DNA of 64,000 nt from Stenogyne calaminthoides (lineage: Eukaryota > Streptophyta > Magnoliopsida > Lamiales > Lamiaceae). Of the stretch, positions 1 to 10,191 are shown piece after piece. Location: assembly GCA_037126765.1 (NCBI GenBank), contig JBBCBC010000019.1, forward strand, positions 31,828,222 to 31,892,221, in the 5' to 3' direction. The notes under the pieces were generated by a model, which saw nothing but the letters and a program-made list of their open reading frames with translations, was not told the origin of the DNA and made no database searches. Position 1 is the first letter of the stretch; each line of letters starts with the position of its first letter. A program made the position numbers and the translations under genes.

Positions 1-1351
1 AATTTGGCAAATGGATGTCAAGACAGCTTTCCTTAACGGAAGTCTTGATGAAGAGATCTATATGCAACAACCCCAAGGTTTCATTGAAACAGGCCAAGAA
101 CACCTAGTTTGTAAGCTCAAGAGGTCCATTTACGGACTCAAACAGGCATCCAGAGCTTGGAACCAAAGTTTTGATCATGTAATAAAGTCTTATGGGTTTG
201 ATCAAAACGATTTTGAAAGTTGTGTGTATAAAAAGCGTGTCGGAACTGCATTGGTATTCTTAGTGCTATACGTAGATGACATTGTGATCATCGGGAACGA
301 TGTGAAGGTGTGATCAGACGTAAGGGCATGGGTTTCAAAATAGTTTGATATGAAAGAGTTAGGGAAAGCCAAACATATCCTTGGGATCAAGATAACTCGA
401 GATCGCCAGAAAAGGATTATCGGGTTATCGCAAGTTTCATACATAGACACTGGTTTTGAAACGATTCAGCATGCAAGATTCCAAGAAAGGATTCGTACCT
501 TTCAGACTTGGAATCCATCTATCCAAGAAAATGTTCCCTAAGACGAAAAAGGAGATAGATGACATGAAAGGTATTCCTTGTGCTTGGTACCATCGAAACC
601 TTATGTATGCATTGTTGTGTACGAGACCGGATATCTGCTTTGTCGTAGGCATGGTAGCAAGATATCAAAGTAACCCAGGGAAAGCGCATTGGACTACAGT
701 TAAAAACATTCTGAAGTGTCTGAAAAGAACTCGAGATAGAATGTTGATTTATCAGTCAGATACTCAAATCCCCATCGACTACACGGACTCAGATTTCCAA
801 TCAGATATAGATTCGTAAATTATTATCGCCTCAGTTATTGTGTTTCCATTTGGGAAGTGTAGCCATCAAATGGATGAGTGTGAAGCAGAAATGCATCACT
901 GACTCAACCATGGAACTCGGGTAAGTAGCTGCTTGTGAAGCAGTGAAAGAACCGATTGGGCTCTAGACCTTCTTAGTGGACTTGGATGGTGTTCTGAATT
1001 TGTCTAGCAATATCCGCTGGGGCGATTTTGCAAATTCAAGAGAACCAAGAGTCCACGAGTCAAACAAACACATTAAAGGAAAGACATCTTATACGAGAAA
1101 TCGTTAGAGAGGAGATATAGATGTGGCAAAGATAGCGTCGAGGACGACTCAGCAGATCCATTCACAAAGCGCCCGCCTCAATACATTCGAGAGACATGTG
1201 AGTGGAATGGGTGTCAAGACCGATTGTCAATCTGGCTTTGAGTATAAGTGGGAGAAATTATTAGGTTCGTGTAGGTGACATTAGATGTCACGGACTACGC
1301 GAGATATGTTGTAGTATACTTAAAAGCAGACTTTGAGTATAAGTGGGAGAT
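1..1351 (+). mobile_element. Ty1/copia (family A) RT-RNase H remnant
   Basis: This is the 3' part of a copia pol gene. The reverse transcriptase core MDVKTAFLNGSLDEEIY starts near base 11, KRSIYGLKQASRAW follows, and the catalytic YVDD box lies near 268-282. A TGA near 311 and later frame changes break the reading frame, with blocks at 350-541 and 456-818. The last coding block ends in an RNase H-like DYTDSD motif. Beyond 820 only scattered RNase H-like sequence remains, then two purine-rich 'agtataagtgggaga' tracts near 1240 and 1335. The second acts as polypurine tract for the LTR that follows. The left end is cut by the window. It is dead by frame; the copia assignment is certain from the RT motifs. 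Confidence 0.9.
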
Positions 1352-3209
1352 TATTGGGATTATACTGGAAAGTATGCTTTTACTTTGTATAATCTAAAAC
1401 CTAATTTCGGACTTATTTAGTGAAATAAATTGTTTATCATCGATGCTTTAAATATGATTGAATGTTACATATATTTCTTTGATAAGCTGTTCAATAATTC
1501 GTACATGTTACATTGTAGTTAATTTAGTGATACCAGATCACGAAGATTAAATTAACAGTCCCTTGTAACTTAAAAGTACGTCATTCACGACCTAGATGGA
1601 AATGAACAACCCATCGTGAAAGGTTGAGGTGTAAGGCTCAGATTGGTTTGTCTTGACCAAGAGATTACACTAGTTCATGACCGATCTATTTGAATAGGAC
1701 CTACTGAGGAGGATAAATTCTTAATCGAACAAGGAAGAATTAGACCTCGGTGGTTCGTTATTTCTTAACCTTAAATCCCTTAAATAGGATCACGTGGGAT
1801 TGGTAACTATTGCTTTGACTTATCATGGGTAGCTTAATCGGAGAGAGATTCAATACTTTTTATCTTGGGCAATATTATTAGTCACATGTGATTGCTAAGA
1901 TTTAATCTGAAGAATCGTGTGCAAAAGCACGCTTGTTTGATTTGCCCCCCTTGGGAGGTTCATAAGCTTTATCATACCAAATCTTGCAAGTGGAATTTGT
2001 TTCCGGTATGGATAATAATGTTGAACCGTTCCTTGACCAAGGACAAAAGATATTAATTAACGGAAAACTATTTCAGTGGCTTGAATTAATTAATGGGCTA
2101 GATAATCTTAAACACGGGAAATAATGACCGGGAGTCATATTGACTGTAATATGGGTTAAGATGGATAGTGCAATATTAATTATGTAGTGGGATTAATTAA
2201 TATTTATGGGATTGAATTATATTGTGGCTCAATATTAGATATTCAAGATCCATTAGAAGGTCCAATCTTAATTCTCCTAAAGGCCCCCTGAGTAGCCCAA
2301 CAAATAGTCCAATAACTGAAAAAGGTGATTAAAATAAAATAAATATTGTTGCTTAATTTTTCCAACCAAAAATTTCGAAATTTATAGATATGTTGGGAGA
2401 AAGATTTTCTTTGAATTTTGTTATGGAATGAAGATATGTATTCTTGGAATACAAGATTATCTCATTAAATTCAAGAAATTCCCCACTAGCTTATCTATAT
2501 AGTAATTTTCGAAAAAATAGAAAATATGATGAGCAAGAAAGATTTTCTTGATTTTCTTGAAAAGATATTATGGAAGATATATATTTATTGAAATACAAGA
2601 ATATCTCATAAATTCAAGAAGATCCAAATCTTGGATTCTTGCACATTAATTTTCGAAAAAATTCATATTAGAGGAGGTGGGATTTTTGTGGAATATTTTA
2701 ATTATGGGAAAAAGAATATAGGAGATATATTCAAGATTTCTTGGTGACCAAGAAAAGTCTTTTCCCACATTGTTTTCCTACAAGAAATTCGACCACTCCC
2801 TCTCCTATAAATAGGGGATGATTAGTTCATTCCCAAGTACAATTCCATGTGCTGGAAAAATTAGCAAATCCACAAAGGTGGTGCAACAAAGTTTATTTTT
2901 TCCTTTTGTTAATTGTTCGACAAGTGTCCTTCCACCGGATAGTTGAGCAAGGGCTAAGGGAATACTTGGGAAGTCCTTTTGGTTAGTCCGTCCGATCAAG
3001 AAGTCGCTTATCCGTCGAGAGGTAATGCGTTCACGTAAACCCGTAGATTCTGCATGCGTAGGTTCTATGTGGCTTTTTATATGCATGATATGTTGTTGCA
3101 ATTATTATTTGAATTAATATAGGATTAATTCATGCTAGTAATAATTAATGAATTAAATTTGTATTTAAATATTCACCCCGAATAGATCTGTGCAACTCAT
3201 TCCCCAACA
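1352..3209 (+). repeat. Copia family A LTR, 3' LTR (about 1.86 kb)
   Basis: It begins with TATTGGGATTATACTGG right after the polypurine tract and ends with TCCCCAACA. Near-identical sequence occurs at 13005-14660 (plus) and 11138-12847 (minus), which fixes both ends. The canonical start is TGTTGGG; here the TG has become TA. It holds no coding sequence. The right end abuts family B LTR sequence at 3210, so family A appears to have inserted into family B. Confidence 0.85.
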
Positions 3210-3432
3210 TGTAGGACGGGTTTCATCCGAACCACTATAAAATTGTGTGTTCTTTACTGCTTTATGCTTATACTTGTCATATGCATTCGATTATAAGCAA
3301 AACAACACACATGTTCTTAAAAGCGAAAAATAAGAATCACTCTGCCCTCACCCCTGTTTTATATGCATCACATGACATGTTTGCTTCCGCACGCGCAAAA
3401 TGGGTTTTCTCACACAAAAATTGGGACCATCA
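3210..3432 (+). repeat. LTR family B, 3' end fragment
   Basis: These 223 bases match the last part of the full family B LTR (compare 5300-5532): a 'ccgaaccactataaaat' block, the 'catatgcattcgattataag' block and the terminal 'gggaccatca'. The LTR ends in CA at 3432, two bases before a TGGTATCAGAGC primer-binding site. Confidence 0.8.
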
Positions 3433-3739
3433 ATTGGTATCAGAGCGGGGAGTTCAACATATCACTATTTTCAAAGTGATTGCCTGAGCTGATCCATTTT
3501 TTAAACCTGTCTCTGATCTGATACCTTCAATTAGTATCAGAGCGGGTTGTTCAACAGGTCACTGCTAATCAAATATGAACATCTGTACTGATACCATCAA
3601 TTGGTATCAGAGCAGGAGTTCAAAAAGTTCATGATTTTCAAAGTGACCACTTGAACTGATCTTTTAAAACAAAAACCTGATCTCTGTATAAATGCATATA
3701 TTTTAAATGTTTTGGCGTCATTATCAAAAAGGGGAAAAT
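3433..3739 (+). mobile_element. Family B internal region with three PBS-like repeats
   Basis: Only 307 bp lie between two LTR sequences. TGGTATCAGAGC, the usual copia primer-binding site complementary to initiator Met-tRNA, occurs at about 3435. A diverged copy (TAGTATCAGAGC) lies near 3532 and an exact copy near 3601, each followed by a similar 'gttcaa' segment. The region ends with the polypurine tract 'aaaaaggggaaaat'. There is no open reading frame, so this is a non-autonomous element or an internally deleted derivative. Confidence 0.75.
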
Positions 3740-4374
3740 TGTAGGGATATTTTAGTTTTGATGAATTATGCCAAAACATTATCAACTTGTATTTTTGAAG
3801 CTAATCTACAGATAACAAGTTAATGGGGAACGAGAGAACAAATTGAGGGGGAACTCACGAAATCAGAAGAAGAAGATCGAGATCAGACGAGGCTGCAGAT
3901 GAGAATGATCGAGATCAGATGAGTAAGATGAGTTCCGGAGGTAACTGATGAGCTGTGCAAAATCAGAAGTGAAGAAAAGCTAAAGCCATCAAATCAGAAG
4001 AGAAAGTTGCAGATCAGAAGATGAGCAGATGAGACTGATCAAGATCAGACGTGATCGAGATCAGATATAAAGAGGAGCAGATGGGACTGATCGAGTTCAG
4101 ACGTGATCTAGATCAGATATGATAAACTGATATGCTAACCCCGATGTAATCGACCGATGTTATCTTGAGATACCGAATCGAAGATATGATGATCCGATCA
4201 ACGAAATGGTCGATCGTAAAGAAGAAATCGATACCGAAGTCAATGTGACTCGAGGGTCGGGATGTCTGGATTCGGAAGATTTGAACTCAAGAAGCCCGAG
4301 TGTCGAAGATACCCGATCGCATACAAGGTCCGCCAAGAGAAGTCTGCCGAATCAAGGAACCCGAGACTCCGGAT

Positions 4375-4565
4375 AACTGAAGGCTCGGATAACTGAAGGC
4401 TCGAGATAACTCAAGGTTTAGATAGCTCGATAAATCAAGGCTCGGATAACCTAAAGGTTGGATAGCTCGAGATAAATCAAGGCTCGAGATAACTCAAGGT
4501 TCAGATAGCTCGGATAAATCAAGGCTCGGATAACTCGAGATAAACGAAGGCTCGGGGACACCAAG
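4375..4565 (+). repeat. Short tandem repeats in family B LTR (about 25-30 bp units)
   Basis: Degenerate units built on 'aaggctcggataactga' and 'gatagctcgataaatc' repeat about six to seven times. They lie in the U3 half of the LTR. The tract is largely missing from the other LTR copies, so it varies in length between copies. Confidence 0.75.
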
Positions 4566-5089
4566 GCTCAGAGTAATCGGAGATCCCGAGACTCGGAAGA
4601 AATCAAGAATATAGTCGTTAGATTCAAATTGACGTGGACCAATGAGAGGAAGACGACAAGCTGAAAAAAGCCGCAAAAAAGTTACGTGAGTAGTATGGAT
4701 TTGAATGAGATTCTCTCCAACGGTAACATTCAAATCCACACTATAAATACAAGTTCTTCCTTCATTATCAAGAGTGGAAGTGTGGAGAAATGCGTGAAAA
4801 CACCATTTAAGCTACAGAGCCAAATCTTGTAGCATTTCCACCATAGAACACAGAGCAAGAAATACACGCATATATTCAAGAGTGTTCTACCCTAGATCTA
4901 AGCACAAATGCTATATCCTAAGCTTAGAGAGATTTTCCCAACCTTAGCATTGAGGCTAAACAAATGTAAGGGAAAATCTCAACCTAGTTGGAAACCAAAC
5001 AAATCTTTACCCAAACTCAAAAGTTAGGTTAAGTTTGTATTACAGCAAGATTTCAGACTAGGGATTCTAGTTTCTGATTTCTGGGATCG

Positions 5090-5262
5090 GTTGAGTGTGA
5101 ACTCGGTAAACATCTATAGGCAATCCCATGAGGGTGATAAGTCCCGTTTGAGTGTGAACTCGGTAAACATCTATAGGTGATCCCTTGAGGGTGATAAGTC
5201 TCGTTTGAGTGTGAACTCGGTAAACATCTATAGGCAATCCCGAGAGGGAGATAAGTCCCATT
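5090..5262 (+). repeat. 57-bp tandem repeat, three copies
   Basis: The unit runs 'gagtgtgaactcggtaaac' followed by 'atctatagg...tcccgttt' and occurs three times with small changes. Diverged versions lie at about 7615-7765 and 9680-9885 in the other LTR copies. The period is a multiple of three, which produces a long antisense repeat-peptide reading frame that is not a gene. Confidence 0.85.
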
Positions 5263-5319
5263 GGTTAAGTCGGTTAAGTTAGTGCCCCTGTGTTAAGGGA
5301 AGAGTGGATGTAGGGCGGG

Positions 5320-6027
5320 TTTCGTCCGAACCACTATAAAATCGTGTGTTCTTTACTGCTTTATGTTTATACTTGTCATATGCATTCGATTATAAGCAAA
5401 ATAACACACATGTTCTTAAAAGCGGAAAATTATAATCACTCTGCCCTCACCCCTGTTTTATATGCATCACATGACATGTTTGCTTCCGCACGTGCAAAAT
5501 GGGTTTTCGTCACACAAAAATCGGGACCATCAATTGGTATCAGAGCAGGAGTTCAAAAAGTTCACGATTTTCAAAGTGACCACCTGAACTGATCTTTTAA
5601 AACAAAAACCCGATCTCTGTATAAATGCATATATTTTAAATGTTTTGGCGTCATTATCAAAAAGGGGGAAATTGTTGGGATATTTTAGTTTTGATGAATT
5701 ATGCCAAAACATTATAAAATATATGCATTTAAAGAACATCGGGTTTTTTTTTTAAAAGATCATATGACAAGTGGTAAACTTTGAAAATCGATTTGAAGTG
5801 GTTTTTGAACTCCTTACATCGATACCAATTGATGGTCCCAATTTAATGTGTGAGGAAAAACTAACCTTAACCAAACATGTCATTGATGCATATAAATTGG
5901 GTTTATAGAGTGATTCTAATTTTTTGCTTTAAAGAACATGTGTTGTTTTTCTTATAATCGAATGCATATGACAAGTATAAACATTAAGCAAAGAAAGAAG
6001 ATTTTTATAGTGGTTCGGTTCACATCC
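5320..6027. repeat. Palindrome 1 of LTR family B (arms about 325 bp)
   Basis: The left arm (5320-5649) is the end of the LTR plus the internal region. The right arm (5703-6027) is its diverged reverse complement. The 53-bp spacer (5650-5702) holds the polypurine tract and the first 30 bases of the LTR. The arms meet at the stem GTTTTGGC / GCCAAAAC, which also flanks the polypurine tract in the ordinary copies. Confidence 0.8.
5533..5672 (+). mobile_element. Family B minimal internal region (140 bp)
   Basis: The primer-binding site TGGTATCAGAGC sits at about 5535 and the polypurine tract 'aaaaagggggaaat' ends at 5672. Only about 115 bp lie between them. A full LTR lies to the left and an LTR start to the right, giving LTR - 140 bp - LTR. 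Confidence 0.8.
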
Positions 6028-6039
6028 AAACGGGGAGGG

Positions 6040-6381
6040 CACCAACTTAATCGGGGAGTTCAACAGATCACTATTTTCAAAGTGATTCACACTCAAACGA
6101 AATCGGGATCCATAGATTTTTAAAACCGTCTCAAACGGACTTATCACGATACCTTCAATTCACTATTATCAAGTTGGTTGTTCAACAGATCCTTTAATCA
6201 AATATGAACATCATCGCTAATCAAATACCATCAATTGGTATACCATCAATTGGCGGGGAGTTCAAAAAGTTCACGATTTTCAAAGTGACCACCGAACCGA
6301 TCTTTTAAAACAAAAACCCGATCTTTGTATAAATGCATATATTTTAAATGTTTTGGCGTCATTATAAAAAAAGGGCTAAAT
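6040..6381 (+). mobile_element. Family B internal region, second long copy
   Basis: This diverged counterpart of 3433-3739 keeps the three-part layout (near 6050, 6150 and 6235), but the PBS cores are eroded. It ends with a polypurine tract 'aaaaaaagggctaaat'. It carries many small deletions relative to the other copy. Confidence 0.65.
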
Positions 6382-8070
6382 TGTTGGGATATTTTAGTTT
6401 TGATGAATTATGCCAAAAACATTATCAACTTGTGATTTTTTAGAAGCTAATCTACGATAACAAGTTAATGGGGAACGAGAGAACAAATTGAGGGGAACTC
6501 ATCCATAAATTTAAGAAGAAGATCGAGATCGACGAGGTCGCAGATGAGAATGATCGAGACGATGAGTAAGATGAGTTCCGGAGGTAAATCACGAGTTGAG
6601 GCAAAAATCGTAAGTGAAGAAAAGCTAAAGCCATCAAATCGTAAGAAAGTTGCATATCGTAAGATGAAGAGATGAGACCGATCAAGATCGACGTGATCGA
6701 GATCATTTATAAAAAGGAAATGAAAGGAGAACGAGATCGACGTGATCTAGATCGAGATATGATAAACCGATATGCTAACCCGATATAATCGACTGATGTT
6801 ATCCCGAGATATCGAAATCGAAGATATGATGACCGACAATGAGCCGTCCGATCGCAAAGAAGAAATCAGATAGCTCGAAATAATGTGACTCGAGGGTCGA
6901 TGTCTGATTCGGAAGATTGAACAAAGAAGCCCGAGTGTCAAGATACCGATCAAACAAGGTCCGTTGAAAATCGTCGAACTGAATCAAGGAACCCGAGACT
7001 TAGATAATTTCAAAGGATGAGAGAAAAAAAGGGGGAAATAACTTGGGATATTTCAGATTTTGAAGGTTTAGAATATTATAAAAACTTTGAAGGTTTATAC
7101 AAAATCGTTTTTTGTTTTAAAATAATCGGATAATATTGGTCACTTTGAAAATCGTGAAAATTTTTGAAACTAAAGAATATATGACGTGGACCAATTGAGG
7201 AAGGCGACAAAACAGAAAAAATATCGAAAATTTATACATTTTAGTATGGATTTGAATGAAATTATCTCCATGGTAACATTCAAATCCACACTATAAAACA
7301 AGTTCTTCCTTCATTATCAAATGGTAAGAATTTTTAATTGAAAACATTTTTGAAGTGTTGAGCCAAATCATGTAGCATTTCCACCATAGAAACGAGCAAA
7401 AAATTGCGATATATTCAGAGTGTTCTACCATGAATCTAAGCACTATATCTAAGCTAAGAGATTTTCCCCACCTTAGCATTAAAATTTAAAACAAATGAAA
7501 AGGGAAAATATAACCTGGTTGAAACGAAAACAAATCTTTATCCCAAACCCAAAAATTAGGTTAAGTTTGTATTACTTAAAACCGGACTACTTATTCTAGT
7601 TTACGATTGCCGGGAGATGTTTAGTGTGAATTCACGGTAAACATCTATGACTTATCATCCGTGACGGGTGATAAGATGTTTGAGTGTGAACACTCAAAAC
7701 ATCTATATCGATCGGGATGGCGGTGATAGATGTTTAGTGTGAAGTTCACATTAGCATCTAAAGCAAAAAACGAGAAGGAGAGTCGGAATTGGTTAATCGG
7801 TTAAACGGTTAAGTTAACTTTTATGTTTGGGTAAAGATTTGTGGATGTACCAGGCGGGTTTTGCGAACCATTTATAAAATCTGTGTTCTTTCTTTGCTTT
7901 ATGTTTAAACTTGCCATATGCATTATAGATTATAAGCAAAACAACACAATGTTAGAAAAAGCGAAAAATTAGAATCAGATTGCCCTTTTTTTGTTTTATG
8001 GTGGAAATGTTACATGATTTGCTTCAGAGCGTGCAAAATGGGTTTTTTCACACAAAAATCGGGACCATCA
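6382..8070 (+). repeat. LTR family B, diverged LTR copy (1689 bp)
   Basis: It runs from TGTTGGGATATTTTAG to GGGACCATCA. It aligns along its length with 3740-5532 but carries dozens of 1-10 bp gaps, many at places where the reference copy has CAG or CTG (for example 'gatcagac' against 'gatcgac', and 'gactgatc' against 'gaccgatc'). The 57-bp repeats at 7615-7765 are scrambled. Confidence 0.75.
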
Positions 8071-8567
8071 ATTGATAATGAGCGAAGGAGTTCAAAAGTT
8101 CACGATTTTCAAAGTGATTCGATCTTTTAACCGCTGGAGAGATCTCTGTATAAATGCATATATTTTAAATGTTTTGGCGTCATTATCAAAAAGGGGGAAA
8201 TTGTTGGGATATTTTAGTTTTGATGAATTATGCCAAAATATTATAAAATATATGCATTTATACAAAGATCGGGTTTTTGTTTTAAAAGATCGATTCGAAG
8301 TGGTCGCTTTGAAAATCGTGAACTTTTGAACTCGATGCTATCGAGCCAATTGATGGTCCCGGATTTTTTGTGATTAAACCCATTTTGCTTCTAAGGAAGC
8401 AAACATGTCATGTGATGCATATAAAACAGGGGTGAGGGCAGAGTGATTATATTTTTTCGCTTTTAAGAACATGTGTGTTGTTTTGCTTATAATCGAATGC
8501 ATATGACAAGTATAAACATAAAGCAGTAAAGAACACACGATTTTATAGTGGTTCTGATGAACCCGCA
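7853..8567. repeat. Palindrome 2 of LTR family B (arms about 330 bp)
   Basis: The left arm (7853-8178) is LTR end, primer-binding region and internal region. The right arm (8232-8567) is the reverse complement and is better preserved than the left. The 53-bp spacer (8179-8231) again contains the polypurine tract and the LTR start. The junction is the same as in palindrome 1. Confidence 0.85.
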
Positions 8568-9471
8568 TAGAAATCTTCCTTTTTCCTTAAACCGGTAACC
8601 TTTAACTCCTGGGAAAATTTGTTTGCTATAGATTTTTACAGAATTCACACTCAAATCATCAAGTTCTTTAGATTCACCTCAGCAGGACTTATCACTTAGA
8701 TGTTTACCTAAATGTTTACAAGAGTTCAGTATCAAATGGTGATCTTACTAGAATCCTCACTTAAAATGAAGCAAAGAATAATTTTTTGGGTTTGAATGGT
8801 AAAGATTTGTTCTCATTTCGAGATTTTTCAAAGCTACATTTGTTTTCTCATCTTGGGTACCTTAATCTAAAGGATATTGGGAAACATTGATATTCAAAGA
8901 GTAGAACACTCTTGAATATATGCTATTGTGTTTTCAAAATCACACTTCCTTTCTTCTATGGTGGAAATTTGGTGGCTTGAATGATTCGCTATTTTACAAA
9001 CTTCAATCATCAGAACTCTTGAGTCAGATAAAGATCAAGTTCATAGATCATCGTGATAAGTTCAAATAATCGTTAGCATATCATTTATTTTATCATATTC
9101 GATCTCGATCACGCCCGATCTCGACGGGCCTCATCTCGCTTCCTCTTTATATCCGATCTCGATCACGCCCGATCTTCTTGGCCTCATCCCATTCATCTTC
9201 GACCGCAACTTTCTTCCGATTTGCTAAATTTTAGCTTTTTCTTCACTTCGATTTGCATATTCATCGCTTAACTCCCGAACTCATCTTACTCATCCGATCT
9301 CGATCATTCTCATCCGCAAATTTCGCTCGATCTCGATCTTCTTCTTCCGATTTCGTGAGTTCCCTCAATTTGTTCTCTCGTTCCCCCTTAACTTGTTATC
9401 TGTAGATTAGCTTCAAAAACACAAGTTGATAATGTTTTGGCATAATTCATCAAAATTAAAATATCCCAACA
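8351..9471 (-). repeat. LTR family B, inverted LTR copy (internally deleted)
   Basis: On the minus strand it runs from TGTTGGGATATTTTAA (9471) to its end GGGACCATCA (8351). It is about 1.1 kb against 1.79 kb for the full LTR, mainly because the tandem-repeat section is missing. It continues the right arm of palindrome 2. Confidence 0.75.
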
Positions 9472-10128
9472 ATTTCCACCATAGAACACAGAGCAAGAAA
9501 TACACGCATATATTCAAGAGTGTTCTATCCTAGATCTAAGCACAAATGTAATATCCTAAGCTTAGAGAGATTTTCCCAACCTTAGCATTGAGGCTAAACA
9601 AATGTAAGGGAATATCTCAACCTAGTTGGAAACCAAACAAACCTTACCCAAATCAGTTTGGTAGGATAAGTTTGTAGGTGAGTATGAACTCGGTAAACAT
9701 CTAGCAATCCCAAAAGGGAGGGTAGGCAATCCCGTGAGGGAGATAAGTAACATCTAGCAATCCCGAAAGGGAGGGTAGGCAATCCCGTGAGGGAGATAAG
9801 TCCCGTTTGAGTGAGAACTCGGTAAACATCTAAGCAATCCCGAAAGGGAGGGTAGGCGATCCCGTGAGGGAGATAAGTCCCGTTAGTTAAGTTGGTGCCC
9901 CGAAAGGGAAGAGTGGATGTAGGACGAGTTGTCCGAACCACTATAAAAATTGTGTGTTCTTTATTGCTTTATGTTCTTATCTTGTCATATACATTCAATT
10001 ATAAGCAACACACATCACATGAGCTTAAAACGCAAAAAAAATTGGTATCACCATTCCTTCACCCCTGTTTTATATGCATTACATGGTATCTTCCGCGCAC
10101 ATGGGTTTTCAAAAAATGGGGACCAACA
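9472..10128 (+). repeat. LTR family B, 3' part in plus orientation
   Basis: The sequence from 'atttccaccatagaacac' on matches the LTR interior near 4836 and continues through expanded 57-bp-type repeats (9680-9885). It then follows the usual end blocks to 'gaccaaca' at 10128. No primer-binding site follows. The 9471/9472 junction joins an inverted LTR start to an LTR interior at the short shared sequence 'atttcc'. Confidence 0.7.
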
Positions 10129-10191
10129 TTCTCTCTTACCGAGAAGAACAAAATTACAGTGTCGGTGGAGAATGACTCGCAATTAGGTGAC

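Larger units (their letters stand above)
3740..5532 (+). repeat. LTR family B, full-length LTR (1793 bp)
   Basis: It starts with TGTAGGGATATTTTAG after a polypurine tract and ends with GGGACCATCA before a primer-binding site. This is the best preserved copy and the reference for the others at 6382-8070, 8351-9471 (inverted) and 9472-10128. It contains two tandem-repeat tracts, annotated separately. A TATA-like 'ctataaatacaag' near 4740 could be its U3 promoter. No protein is encoded. Confidence 0.85.

Noticed and set aside
3435..3446. tRNA gene at the TGGTATCAGAGC sites
   Set aside because: Only the 12-base primer-binding complement is present, with no cloverleaf.
5067..5261. Antisense repeat protein with three 19-residue units
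   Set aside because: It is a by-product of a 57-bp tandem repeat inside an LTR.
5090..5262. Possible CRISPR-like array
   Set aside because: The units are contiguous tandem repeats without unique spacers, in plant DNA.
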